From NCBI GenBank assembly GCA_051660685.1, contig JBOFQB010000098.1:1-64000 (forward strand): a stretch of 64,000 nucleotides of DNA, in the 5' to 3' direction. Numbering within the stretch: the stretch's first letter is position 1; every line of letters starts with the position of its first letter. The notes beneath the pieces were generated by a model that searched no databases, was not told the origin of the DNA, and saw only the letters and a list, made by a program, of their open reading frames with translations. The position numbers and the translations under genes were made by a program. This stretch comes from JAVBSX01 sp051660685. Its GTDB lineage: Bacteria > Planctomycetota > Planctomycetia > Pirellulales > Thermoguttaceae. This document shows positions 1 through 6,851 of the stretch, one piece after another.

Positions 1-1
1 C

Positions 2-505
2 AAGGCTGAGCTACCTGACCTTCCCGGCGATGTTGTGGAGCGTCTGGATGAGATCAATAGAAAACCGGAACAGAGAGTCGCACCGTCTTTTTCAAGTAGC
101 ACACAGACCCATTGGACACCCTCGTCGGATAATGTCCGCAAACGCGCAATCGCCTATGTTGCAAACTGTCCAGCTGCCGTATCCGGCGAGGGGGGACACA
201 ATCAGACGTTTGCCGTTGCAAGTGTCCTTGTCTGGGGATTCTGTCTGGATGACAAAACGGCGTTTGAGATACTCTGGAATCACTACAATCCGCGTTGCCA
301 ACCGGCTTGGTCAGAGCAGGAACTTCGGCATAAGATAGAATCGGCACGCGATAATCCGCCAAACAAGGAAGTAGGTTGGTTGCTGCGTGAAACAATCGAG
401 CCGGTCAATAACTGGTCGATTGAGTTGTCTTGGAACCCATTCGGGCGTATGAACAAACTTTGGAAAACGTCCATCAATCAACCGGCCATGTTCCATTTAT
501 CTTAA
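2..505 (+). CDS. 3' fragment of a mobile-element replication primase (partial at window edge)
   Basis: The reading frame is open to the left window edge, so the GTG at 35 is not a convincing start. The visible C-terminal part contains a motif set (AVSGEGGHNQTF, then a GF-L--D-A segment, CQPAWSEQELRHKIESA, and GWLL) typical of the domain that follows primase or DUF3987-type helicase regions in plasmid and integrative-element replication proteins. The role is probably initiation or priming of element replication in the cytoplasm. After GWLLRE only about 35 poorly characteristic residues remain before the stop, and the end overlaps the convergent gene by about 30 bases. The C-terminus may therefore be truncated or replaced. 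It lies in the same presumed element as the integrase at 2186-3535. Family recognition is by motif only; the N-terminal catalytic part is outside the window. Confidence 0.6.
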   Translation, partial: KAELPDLPGDVVERLDEINRKPEQRVAPSFSSSTQTHWTPSSDNVRKRAIAYVANCPAAVSGEGGHNQTFAVASVLVWGFCLDDKTAFEILWNHYNPRCQPAWSEQELRHKIESARDNPPNKEVGWLLRETIEPVNNWSIELSWNPFGRMNKLWKTSINQPAMFHLS

Positions 506-1679
506 AATTTGTCCTCGGAAAAGTAACCTCCACACGAAAGGATTTGCATTTGTCCTCTAATCTGTTATTGCCTTTCACCTTCCGTCCTGCTCCCTCCGAC
601 CAACCACTGTACGACTCAGTGTACGTTTTACCTTTACCGTTATCTTCACCATCAAATGTTACCGATAATATACACGGCGGCAACCATGGAACACCGTGCA
701 TATAAATCGTCGCAGAACGCCGCCATTCAGTAAAAACCCCCTCTCTTGCTTCGGAGTAACGTGCCGTTAATTTCACATCCTGCAATATCAGGGCGTAATC
801 GTCATCGCGTTCTTTTTGTCCATATTCGTATGCCACCGAGGTGGAGTATTTCGGCGAGAGTAGCGTCATCTCCGCTTTTTTGACATGGTGTGCCGTTCGC
901 CTGCCAATCATTTCACCATCAAATTCGGTACCATTTGCTAATATGCGGACAAATGTTTGTTCGCTTTCAAATTTTTCAACGAAAAAGACACTCGTTCCGG
1001 TCTCACCTTGCTCACCCGTAATCTTGACTTCAAGAACACAATCTTGTAGTTTCTTACCAATGTTTTTAATGATTAGCAAATCTCCAAGACATGGGAATTC
1101 GTGAAATTCCACATAAATACTGTCACCATTTTTCGATTTGGTTTCCGTTGCCGCATACGGTTTTGCCACTCTCGGTAAAAGTCGTTGAGCAATTTCTGTT
1201 TTTTTGACGGCTAACATTAGACCTTTTATTTCGTTGTAAAGTGCCTTCTCCTTTGCATTTTCTGATTGATACGTGGAGATTGACAATCCGGTAGGCGGAT
1301 TCAATGAACCAAGAAGAAATCCGTCTAAAAAAGCTGCACCAATCGATTTCCAATGATTGGGTTTTGGTAAGTCATCAATCGTTTCTAATCGTTTGATAGC
1401 ATCCGACACCGCCGTCAATGCCTCACTGGCAAGATGTTGGATTTCGGCATTGTCCGCTTTGATTTTCGCCAAATCAAATTTTTGCATTTGCATTTCCAAA
1501 CGGACTTCTTGCGGATTATGTTCTTTCAGTGCCTCATCAAGGTCTGAATAGAGATCATCGGCAAGGCTCTTGGCAACGACCCGCAATTCGTCTGGAAATT
1601 CCTCGGCAAAGGTTACATGGTTCAAGACCACCAAAAAGACGGAAAAACAAACAACAGCGAATACTTGGTGAATTTTCAT
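474..1679 (-). CDS. Secreted protein of unknown function (401 aa)
   Basis: I do not recognise a family. The ATG at 1679 is preferred because it places a Sec signal peptide at the very N-terminus: Lys at residue 2, a hydrophobic core (VFAVVCFSVFLVVL), and a likely cleavage site after TFA. The frame continues upstream to 1817, but that start would put a second hydrophobic stretch in front of the signal. The first third of the mature protein is charged and helical (residues about 30-110). A short glycine/alanine hydrophobic patch follows (around GAAFLDGFLLGS), then a beta-rich C-terminal half with several WR, YE and FE-rich strands. The gene is convergent with the primase fragment and lies between it and the integrase, so it is probably accessory cargo of the integrated element. 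No Shine-Dalgarno sequence is obvious. Confidence 0.6.
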   Translation of the reverse strand: MKIHQVFAVVCFSVFLVVLNHVTFAEEFPDELRVVAKSLADDLYSDLDEALKEHNPQEVRLEMQMQKFDLAKIKADNAEIQHLASEALTAVSDAIKRLETIDDLPKPNHWKSIGAAFLDGFLLGSLNPPTGLSISTYQSENAKEKALYNEIKGLMLAVKKTEIAQRLLPRVAKPYAATETKSKNGDSIYVEFHEFPCLGDLLIIKNIGKKLQDCVLEVKITGEQGETGTSVFFVEKFESEQTFVRILANGTEFDGEMIGRRTAHHVKKAEMTLLSPKYSTSVAYEYGQKERDDDYALILQDVKLTARYSEAREGVFTEWRRSATIYMHGVPWLPPCILSVTFDGEDNGKGKTYTESYSGWSEGAGRKVKGNNRLEDKCKSFRVEVTFPRTNFKINGTWPVD

Positions 1680-1846
1680 GGCAGAACTTTCGTAATTTGA
1701 GTAACAGGTTTGCTCGAAAATTTTGGAAAACGCAAAAATAATTGAGGGTATGATTAAAAATAGCAAACACCAGAAAAACACTGCGGTTTGTCGAGAATCG
1801 ACAAGAATTAGACGCAAACCATCTTCAAAAAGAAAAAGGGAACGTC

Positions 1847-1987
1847 ATGAGTCGTCGAACTACGAAGCATCCCCTCGCACTACCAAGGCAGTCTGCGCGC
1901 CTGCGCAAACCAATACAGACAGTTTCAAATTGCCCGCACGGAACTTCGCAAGCTGTTGGCATGACATCCCCAAGCGGGGACGCATAG
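1847..1987 (+). CDS. Possible small basic protein (46 aa)
   Basis: A short frame starts at ATG 1847 behind an AAAGGGA sequence at a workable distance and ends with TAG at 1985-1987. The product is very basic at the N-terminus (MSRRTTKHPL, then repeated Arg/Lys). Its position between a secreted-protein gene and the integrase could suit a small recombination directionality or regulatory protein, but no family is recognised. Overlapping frames on both strands are also open here, so coding is unproven. Confidence 0.2.
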   Translation: MSRRTTKHPLALPRQSARLRKPIQTVSNCPHGTSQAVGMTSPSGDA

Positions 1988-2175
1988 GTTCCAACAGCAA
2001 AATCATTTTCTTCCAACCGGCAAGCCGGGTAGTGCAGGAAGAAAGCCCCGTCAAAAAGACGGTTTCGACGACTAATACTTGCGATTATCTGATTGTAAAA
2101 CCGGCAAAATGCCGAGTGCAAACCATGATTTTACACGAAAAACCAATACTGGCAAGTCCCTATTGAAAAAATAAC
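1988..2175. other. Spacer upstream of the integrase with two short dyads
   Basis: No convincing gene is seen. The spacer holds CCGTC/GACGG (2048-2062), followed by three Ts, and CGGCA/TGCCG (2102-2114). Either could be a weak attenuator or a protein-binding site controlling the integrase. The stretch 1680-1846 before it is AT-rich and also lacks a convincing gene. Confidence 0.25.
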
Positions 2176-2185
2176 GAGGAGGTTT

Positions 2186-3535
2186 GTGCCGAAAAAGAGT
2201 GAGACAAAGAAGCGGAATTTTCGATTTATGGACCAGTTGGGGAATCGCCTTAACATTTATCTCGGTCAATTGCCGGATTGGAGATTTAATGAGATTAAAC
2301 GGAATCTTGACAAATTGGTTGTCAACAAACGATTGGGGGACAAGAACCCTGACGTTTCGTTGACCAAGTGGTTGCAGGAGATAGACGATGACCTACACGC
2401 CAAAATCGCCAAAGTAGGACTCTGTGAAGTGAGAGAATGTGAACAGTTGGGGGGTATGATTGCTTCCTATGTTGAAACCAATAAAGGGGGTAAAGAACCA
2501 ACAACAATTGAACGTTGGGGACAGGACCGAAGCAGGCTGGTCGAATTTTTTGGAGCCGACCGCAATGTCAGGAGAATTGTCCAAAACGATTGTATTGCCT
2601 ATAAAACATGGCTATATGACGAAAAAGGATATGCGGACAGTACGGTTGGGAAGGCCATTCGTAATGCGAAAATGTTTTTTTCCTATTGGGTTAGAACAGG
2701 TCTCTTATCGCGTAATCCGTTTGAAGGGATCAAGTCCAGTAATGCCATTGATGAAAGCCGGACGATTTACATTCCCAAGGAGGAGGTGATAACAGCAATG
2801 GAGTATTGCCCAGATGCTGAATGGAGGGCTATTTTCGGTCTTGCAAGGTTTGCCGGTTTGAGACCGGGGGAAATTTTGGTTTTGAAGCTGAATGACATTA
2901 AATGGGACCATGACCGAATCATTGTTAAAAGTCCCAAGACAAAACGCCATGAAGGGGGTGGGCAACGGAAAATACCGTTGTTTCCTGAATTGAGACCCAT
3001 CTTGCAAGATGTTTTTGATTATGCAGGAGAAGGGGCGGAATATGTTTTGGATCGGCTTCGTAATCGTTCAGAATCCGTAATGAAAGGAAAACCCCCCAAT
3101 TTGGGCAAGATTCTGAAGGATATTCTGGATAAGGCTGGAATTGAGTGCTGGAGTAAACCTTTTGTCAGCATGAGGAGTAGTTGTGAAACCGACCTTGCTG
3201 GACAATACCCGATTCAGGTTGTGACGGCATGGATTGGCAACAGTCCGGCGGTTGCCCAACGGCACTATTTGAAGGTTTTGCCGGAACACTTTGAACGGGC
3301 CATTTGTTCGGAAAGAGAGGGTCTAGGCGAAGTGGACTCGAACCTTAGGGCCAATTTTCAAACGGGGAAGGGCCAAAAAAGAGACCAGCAAGAGGAAAAA
3401 GAAGTGATTTGTCGCAAAAGAGAAAAAATCAGAATCAACAAAACACGGCATTTCGCACAAGGAGTGACACCAAATACCATCAGAAAAAAGACCAAACTCC
3501 CCGACAAGGACTCGAACCTTGGACCCAGCGGTTAA
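2186..3535 (+). CDS. Tyrosine recombinase/integrase of a tRNA-targeting integrated element (449 aa)
   Basis: This is a site-specific recombinase that would integrate and excise the element to its left. The GTG start is preceded by AGGAGG (2177-2182), with only three bases between. An N-terminal SAM-like core-binding domain spans about residues 90-190. The catalytic domain shows Arg226 in ARFAGLRPGE, a lysine-bearing beta-hairpin (KTKRHEGGG), Arg330 in SMRSS and the nucleophile Tyr361 in RHYLKV. WIGNS stands where GH usually occurs, and Ser replaces the usual His two residues before Arg330; as far as I recall both are common in planctomycete integrases. The extra C-terminal tail after residue about 375 is unusual. 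Its last codons are the antisense of the tRNA-Asn gene, and the stop codon overlaps the anticodon. This places the attachment site at the 3' end of the tRNA. Confidence 0.93.
   Translation: MPKKSETKKRNFRFMDQLGNRLNIYLGQLPDWRFNEIKRNLDKLVVNKRLGDKNPDVSLTKWLQEIDDDLHAKIAKVGLCEVRECEQLGGMIASYVETNKGGKEPTTIERWGQDRSRLVEFFGADRNVRRIVQNDCIAYKTWLYDEKGYADSTVGKAIRNAKMFFSYWVRTGLLSRNPFEGIKSSNAIDESRTIYIPKEEVITAMEYCPDAEWRAIFGLARFAGLRPGEILVLKLNDIKWDHDRIIVKSPKTKRHEGGGQRKIPLFPELRPILQDVFDYAGEGAEYVLDRLRNRSESVMKGKPPNLGKILKDILDKAGIECWSKPFVSMRSSCETDLAGQYPIQVVTAWIGNSPAVAQRHYLKVLPEHFERAICSEREGLGEVDSNLRANFQTGKGQKRDQQEEKEVICRKREKIRINKTRHFAQGVTPNTIRKKTKLPDKDSNLGPSG
3334..3346 (+). repeat. Copy of the tRNA T-arm sequence inside the integrase gene (possible old att core)
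   Basis: The 13-mer GGACTCGAACCTT is repeated exactly, in the same orientation, at 3508-3520 within the tRNA-Asn T-arm. A second T-arm-like core 174 bp inside the element end could be a remnant of an earlier integration junction or a secondary crossover site. It encodes part of the unusual integrase tail (VDSNL), parallel to KDSNL at the tRNA. Confidence 0.5.
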
Positions 3536-3569
3536 CAGCCGCTTGCTCTACCAACTGAGCTATCAGGGA
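3497..3569 (-). tRNA. tRNA-Asn (anticodon GTT)
   Basis: Read leftward from 3569, the sequence folds as a cloverleaf. The 7-bp acceptor stem (TCCCTGA with TCGGGGA) has one T-G wobble. The D-arm contains AGCTCAGTTGGTAGAGC. The anticodon stem is GCGG/CCGC around loop CTGTTAA, with the GTT anticodon at 3534-3536. The T-stem CAAGG/CCTTG encloses TTCGAGT. The discriminator base is G, as expected for tRNA-Asn, and CCA is not encoded. The 3' half faces the integrase and is overlapped by the last integrase codons, so this gene is the likely integration target. Confidence 0.95.
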
Positions 3570-3654
3570 TTATTCTGCCTCTTAACTTACCGTAAAAGGC
3601 CGAAAACCGCCGCGAAAATCGCAGCACTTGGCCGGAATCTTATCAGAACAGCCT

Positions 3655-3692
3655 AAAAAAACAAGGGGGTATGCAAAATTTTTCGCCCCCCC
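3655..3692 (-). terminator. Intrinsic terminator of malQ
   Basis: Seven bases after the malQ stop the leftward transcript has a G-run, a self-complementary AAAATTTT core, a C-run and then seven Ts. The stem is GGGGG/CCCCC (3686-3692 with 3665-3669) and the T-run corresponds to 3655-3661. The layout is that of a rho-independent terminator separating malQ from the tRNA-Asn gene. Confidence 0.65.
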
Positions 3693-3698
3693 GCCTCA

Positions 3699-5258
3699 TC
3701 ACCCAAGTCGTCCACTCCGTTCCGTCATCATTCGCAGTTTTGAAGCCAATTCCGGCGTGAGACAGCCCGGCTCCAAACGCCAGACCCAATTGTTTTCCGC
3801 ATGTCCGGGAAAATTCATCCGCGCCGTTTTGTCCAAACCTAACAAATCCTGCATTGGAAAAATCGCTGTATTGCCCGGCGATTGCAACACCTTCTGAATG
3901 ATTCCCCAACGTAATGAATCGCGGTTGACGCTTCCTTTCGGCATCATTCCGTCCTGCATAAACGGTTGCAAAAGAGAGACAATAAATTCATAGTCCCAAA
4001 AAGGTTCCGCTTTTCGAGAATCCGCAACAACCTCTTCCAACCATGCTCCAAGAGTTGTCGTATCATGTGTTCCTGTACAAACAACCGAAATCGGTTTCCA
4101 GTTCAAACTCGGGTCCGAATTCCGACGATAATCGAAACTGAACTGAAAAACATTCATTCCCGGAAATTCATACTTCTCGCGTAAAGCATGGACCCCGGCG
4201 TTCATCACCCCTAAATCTTCCGCAATAAAAGACGTTTTCGGGAATTCCTCGAGTATCGCGTCGAAAAAGTGATCGGCCGGACCCGAAATCCATGACCCCA
4301 AATCAGCAGGGTCCGGTTCAGGGGGCATACTGAAATAATTGTAAAAACCAATAAAATGGTCAAGACGCACAACGTCAAATCGACGTAAGCAGGTTCTGAT
4401 TCGCGTTCTCCACCATTCATAATCGGTCGCCTTGTGAACCTCCCAATCATAAAGCGGGGAATTCCAACGTTGTCCGTCCGGGTTAAAACTATCAGCCGGA
4501 ACTCCGGCAACCCGACTCATATTGCCCTCTTCGTCCAACTGAAAGAGACGTGAATTCCCCCAAGTGTCGGCACTTGCTGCACCGACATAAATCGGGACAT
4601 CTCCAATCAGGCCAATTCCCCGGTCTCGACAGTACGACCGAAAAGAACTCCATTGAACGTCAAAAACCAGTTGCAGAAAAATGTGATAATCAATCCGTTC
4701 ACCAAATTCCCGACCCAATTGCTCCAATGCAGCCGGGTTCGCTCGACGAAGTGCCGCATCCGGCCAATCATTCCAATGAAATGTCCCAAAGTGTTCCGCT
4801 AAGGTACAGTACAACGCATGATTCAAAACCCAAGATCGGTTCTCCTCCATAAATTGAGGATAGGCCGTTCTGTATTTTTCCCCTCCCCGTCCTTGTTTGA
4901 ACCTTTTATAGGCCTGAATCCAACGCAATTCCCGATAATCCCGAGCTGCTGAAAACGCAGTCCGACCGCGAGGTCCTTGCGGTTCCCAGTCAATACTTTC
5001 CGAATCAAGCAACCCTTGTTCGACCAGATCGTCCAAATCAATATAAATCGGTTCCCCCGCAAATGCCGACACACTTGCATAAGGGGAATGATACAGGTCA
5101 ATTGGATTGACAGGCAACATTTGCCAATTCCGTTGACCGGCATCCTGCAAAAAATCGGCAAATTTTCTAGCCCCTTCACCCAGATCGCCGCAACACGATT
5201 TGCCCGGCAAAGAAGAAAGATGCAGCAATATTCCGCTTGTTCGTTCCTTCAAATTCAT
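3699..5258 (-). CDS. malQ: 4-alpha-glucanotransferase, amylomaltase (519 aa)
   Basis: This GH77 disproportionating enzyme transfers alpha-1,4-glucan segments between maltodextrins in the cytoplasm and serves glycogen and maltodextrin metabolism. The ATG at 5258 is chosen because AGGGAAG lies just upstream and MNLKERTSGILLHLSSLP matches the usual family start. The longer frame to 5399 runs into repeat DNA. GH77 landmarks are present: the nucleophile region VVRLDHFIGF, the acid/base region FIAEDLG, the CTGTHDT motif carrying the third carboxylate, and FPGMNVFQF, which contributes to the active-site loop. The length is typical of bacterial MalQ (about 500 residues). The gene is monocistronic, with a terminator after its stop and repeat-filled DNA before its start. 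Confidence 0.97.
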   Translation of the reverse strand: MNLKERTSGILLHLSSLPGKSCCGDLGEGARKFADFLQDAGQRNWQMLPVNPIDLYHSPYASVSAFAGEPIYIDLDDLVEQGLLDSESIDWEPQGPRGRTAFSAARDYRELRWIQAYKRFKQGRGGEKYRTAYPQFMEENRSWVLNHALYCTLAEHFGTFHWNDWPDAALRRANPAALEQLGREFGERIDYHIFLQLVFDVQWSSFRSYCRDRGIGLIGDVPIYVGAASADTWGNSRLFQLDEEGNMSRVAGVPADSFNPDGQRWNSPLYDWEVHKATDYEWWRTRIRTCLRRFDVVRLDHFIGFYNYFSMPPEPDPADLGSWISGPADHFFDAILEEFPKTSFIAEDLGVMNAGVHALREKYEFPGMNVFQFSFDYRRNSDPSLNWKPISVVCTGTHDTTTLGAWLEEVVADSRKAEPFWDYEFIVSLLQPFMQDGMMPKGSVNRDSLRWGIIQKVLQSPGNTAIFPMQDLLGLDKTARMNFPGHAENNWVWRLEPGCLTPELASKLRMMTERSGRLG

Positions 5259-5352
5259 AATCTTCCCTAATGTGTCTTGGTTGCTACACAGTAAATGTAG
5301 AATTATACAAGAATTACAACGTGATTTTTGGGGGAATGTTGGGGAGTATTTC

Positions 5353-5496
5353 GCGCAGAGACGCAAAGGTCGCAGAGAAAGGAAAACAATACAACACAAA
5401 AAATCTGGATTGTGACAAGTGAAGTTGTTCTATTTCTTGTGTGCTTTGTGTATTTGAATTCTGTGTCTTCTCTGCGAGCTCCGCGAACACTGCGAG
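5353..5496. repeat. CGCAGAG-type extragenic repeat, two inverted arms
   Basis: The left arm (5353-5377) contains CGCAGAGACGCAAAGG and CGCAGAG. The right arm (5469-5496) contains CTCTGCGAGCTCCGCG in opposite orientation. A degraded version of the same two-arm layout occurs at 12907-13082. Translations of this DNA (SLRPLRLC, SASSANTARVP) inflate frames on both strands and are not real protein extensions. Confidence 0.6.
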
Positions 5497-5517
5497 AGTT
5501 CCCAATATTTTTTTCCG

Positions 5518-5680
5518 TAGTATCTGTGCATATATAACTGACCTATATTACTTTGTTCCTTTCCTGATTTTCGTGTTTTTAGTGGTTCTTTCATACCACG
5601 AAATACACCAAAAACACGAAATCTCTCCAAAACTTTCATCAATTGCGAATCAGCAATTTGGATTGGTTATTTATGCGAGG
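5518..5680 (+). mobile_element. MITE-like dispersed repeat, copy 1
   Basis: About 145 bases match, in inverted orientation and by eye at roughly 85 percent, the element at 18490-18648. Shared landmarks are CTGACCTATATTACTTTG, GTGATTTTCGTG-like tracts, TTTTTAGTGGTTCTT, CCACGAAATACACC and CAATTGCGAATCAGCAATT. The ends carry imperfect inverted copies of GCATAAATAAC. The centre folds into a hairpin (CGTGTTTTTAGTGG with CCACGAAATACACC). No coding capacity is seen. This copy sits between the divergent malQ and MBL genes. Confidence 0.6.
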
Positions 5681-5689
5681 AACATAAAA

Positions 5690-5706
5690 CAGGCGAGATG
5701 CCCGCA
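5690..5706 (+). repeat. Degenerate GCGGGC/GCCCGC palindrome
   Basis: CAGGCGAGATGCCCGC is an imperfect copy of the dispersed palindrome found intact at 6670-6686 and 39370-39386. It abuts the MITE-like element. Confidence 0.45.
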
Positions 5707-5727
5707 TTCCGACCAATACGCTCCAAC

Positions 5728-5756
5728 TATACCACATTTTTGTTTTTTGTGGTATA
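5728..5756. promoter_or_regulatory. Hairpin TATACCACA/TGTGGTATA upstream of the MBL gene
   Basis: A perfect 9-bp inverted repeat encloses an 11-base T-rich loop, about 50 bases before the probable start of the MBL-fold gene. It could be an operator or a leader hairpin; the sequence does not decide. Confidence 0.4.
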
Positions 5757-5806
5757 CTCCCGTCCCGTCGAATTTTTTATCCCGTTTTCCTGTCCCCCAT
5801 TTCAAC

Positions 5807-6646
5807 GTGTGCAACGATTTTTCCTATAAACAGTGTCTTTTTAATGATTTGACAATTGAAGGTTATTCCCGGGCTGCTTATCAAACATTTTGGCGGATTC
5901 CCGAATATAAGCTCGGTTTCGATCTTGGCGCACAACCCTGGTCTTTTATGGGAACCCCCAATTGGTTCGTCTCACACACGCACATGGACCATCTTCTTGC
6001 GTTGCCCGCTTACGTTGCTCGACGTAAAATGATGAAAATGTCCCCTCCCAACATTTTTTTGCCCGACGAATCGGTCGAGCCGGTTAAACAACTACTTTGG
6101 GCTTTTACCCGATTGGATCGAGGACATTTACCTTGTAAACTCGTCGGCTTGAAACCGGGTGATGAAGTCGAATTGTCCCGCGAACTCGTTGTGTCGGCCC
6201 AAAAAACATTTCACTCACTCCCCTCTCTCGGTTACATCGTTTGGGAACGACGAAATAAGCTCAAGGAGGAGTATCAGGCGTACACGCAAGACCAGATTCG
6301 GGACCTCTCCTTGTCCGGGGTCAAAGTGTCGCAGGAAATTCGGTTTCCCCGAATTGCCTATTTGGGGGACAGCACCATACGCGGTTTGGACATGAACCCA
6401 CAATTTTATGAAGCGGACGTGTTAATTTTTGAAATGACCTTTGTCTTGCCCGAACATCGTCAGGAATCGTTGCAAAAGTTCGGACACATTCATTTGGACG
6501 ACATTCGTGAAAGGAGAAAACAGTTCAAAAACCAATTGTTGATCGCGTCCCATTTCAGCACAAGGTACAACAATCACGAAATTGAACGATTGGTTCGCCA
6601 AAACTTTCCTGACATGCTCAACGGTCGTCTTATGCTTTGGATTTAA
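5807..6646 (+). CDS. Metallo-beta-lactamase-fold hydrolase, RNase Z-like (about 279 aa)
   Basis: This is a cytoplasmic MBL-fold protein with the dinuclear metal motif SHTHMDH, a later metal Asp in LGDST and a metal His in ASHFST. The N-terminal GYSRAAYQT and GFDLG segments resemble ribonuclease Z-like hydrolases. Conserved sequence begins at about LTIEGYSRA, so the frame upstream to 5441, which runs through repeat DNA, is not part of the gene. The GTG at 5807 is the best in-frame start seen; a TTG near 5849 is an alternative, and neither has a clear Shine-Dalgarno sequence. The substrate could be tRNA precursors or a small molecule. It ends just before the palindromic repeat at 6670. Confidence 0.8.
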   Translation: MCNDFSYKQCLFNDLTIEGYSRAAYQTFWRIPEYKLGFDLGAQPWSFMGTPNWFVSHTHMDHLLALPAYVARRKMMKMSPPNIFLPDESVEPVKQLLWAFTRLDRGHLPCKLVGLKPGDEVELSRELVVSAQKTFHSLPSLGYIVWERRNKLKEEYQAYTQDQIRDLSLSGVKVSQEIRFPRIAYLGDSTIRGLDMNPQFYEADVLIFEMTFVLPEHRQESLQKFGHIHLDDIRERRKQFKNQLLIASHFSTRYNNHEIERLVRQNFPDMLNGRLMLWI

Positions 6647-6669
6647 CCGGAATACAAATTCCTGGGAGT

Positions 6670-6686
6670 GCGGGCAAGATGCCCGC
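6670..6686. repeat. GCGGGC-AAGAT-GCCCGC palindromic repeat
   Basis: A perfect 6-bp stem with a 5-base loop, followed by GTTCCC. The same unit occurs at 39370-39386 on the other strand and in degraded form at 5690. It lies in the spacer after the MBL gene and could act as a transcription-end hairpin, though it has no T-run. Confidence 0.65.
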
Positions 6687-6851
6687 GTTCCCGTTGTTCT
6701 GATTGTTGCGATTGTCCCGATTATTCCGATCCAGAAAAAAACACGCATTATTCGGTCAACAGATAACCGATCTGCACAAGAGAGGGTGTTTTCGTTTATT
6801 CTGTCGAACGACAGGTATTGTTGGAAGAGTATAAAGGATACAAGGGATTGT

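Noticed and set aside
30..338. Rightward frame of 102 residues at the left edge
   Set aside because: It overlaps the primase frame, which carries conserved motifs and is open to the window edge.
1825..2121. Leftward frame of 98 residues upstream of the integrase
   Set aside because: No ribosome-binding site, motif or supporting context; it overlaps other open frames in short non-coding-looking DNA.
5441..5806. N-terminal extension of the MBL-fold protein
   Set aside because: This stretch is repeat DNA (CGCAGAG and MITE-like families); the conserved protein begins near LTIEGYSRA.
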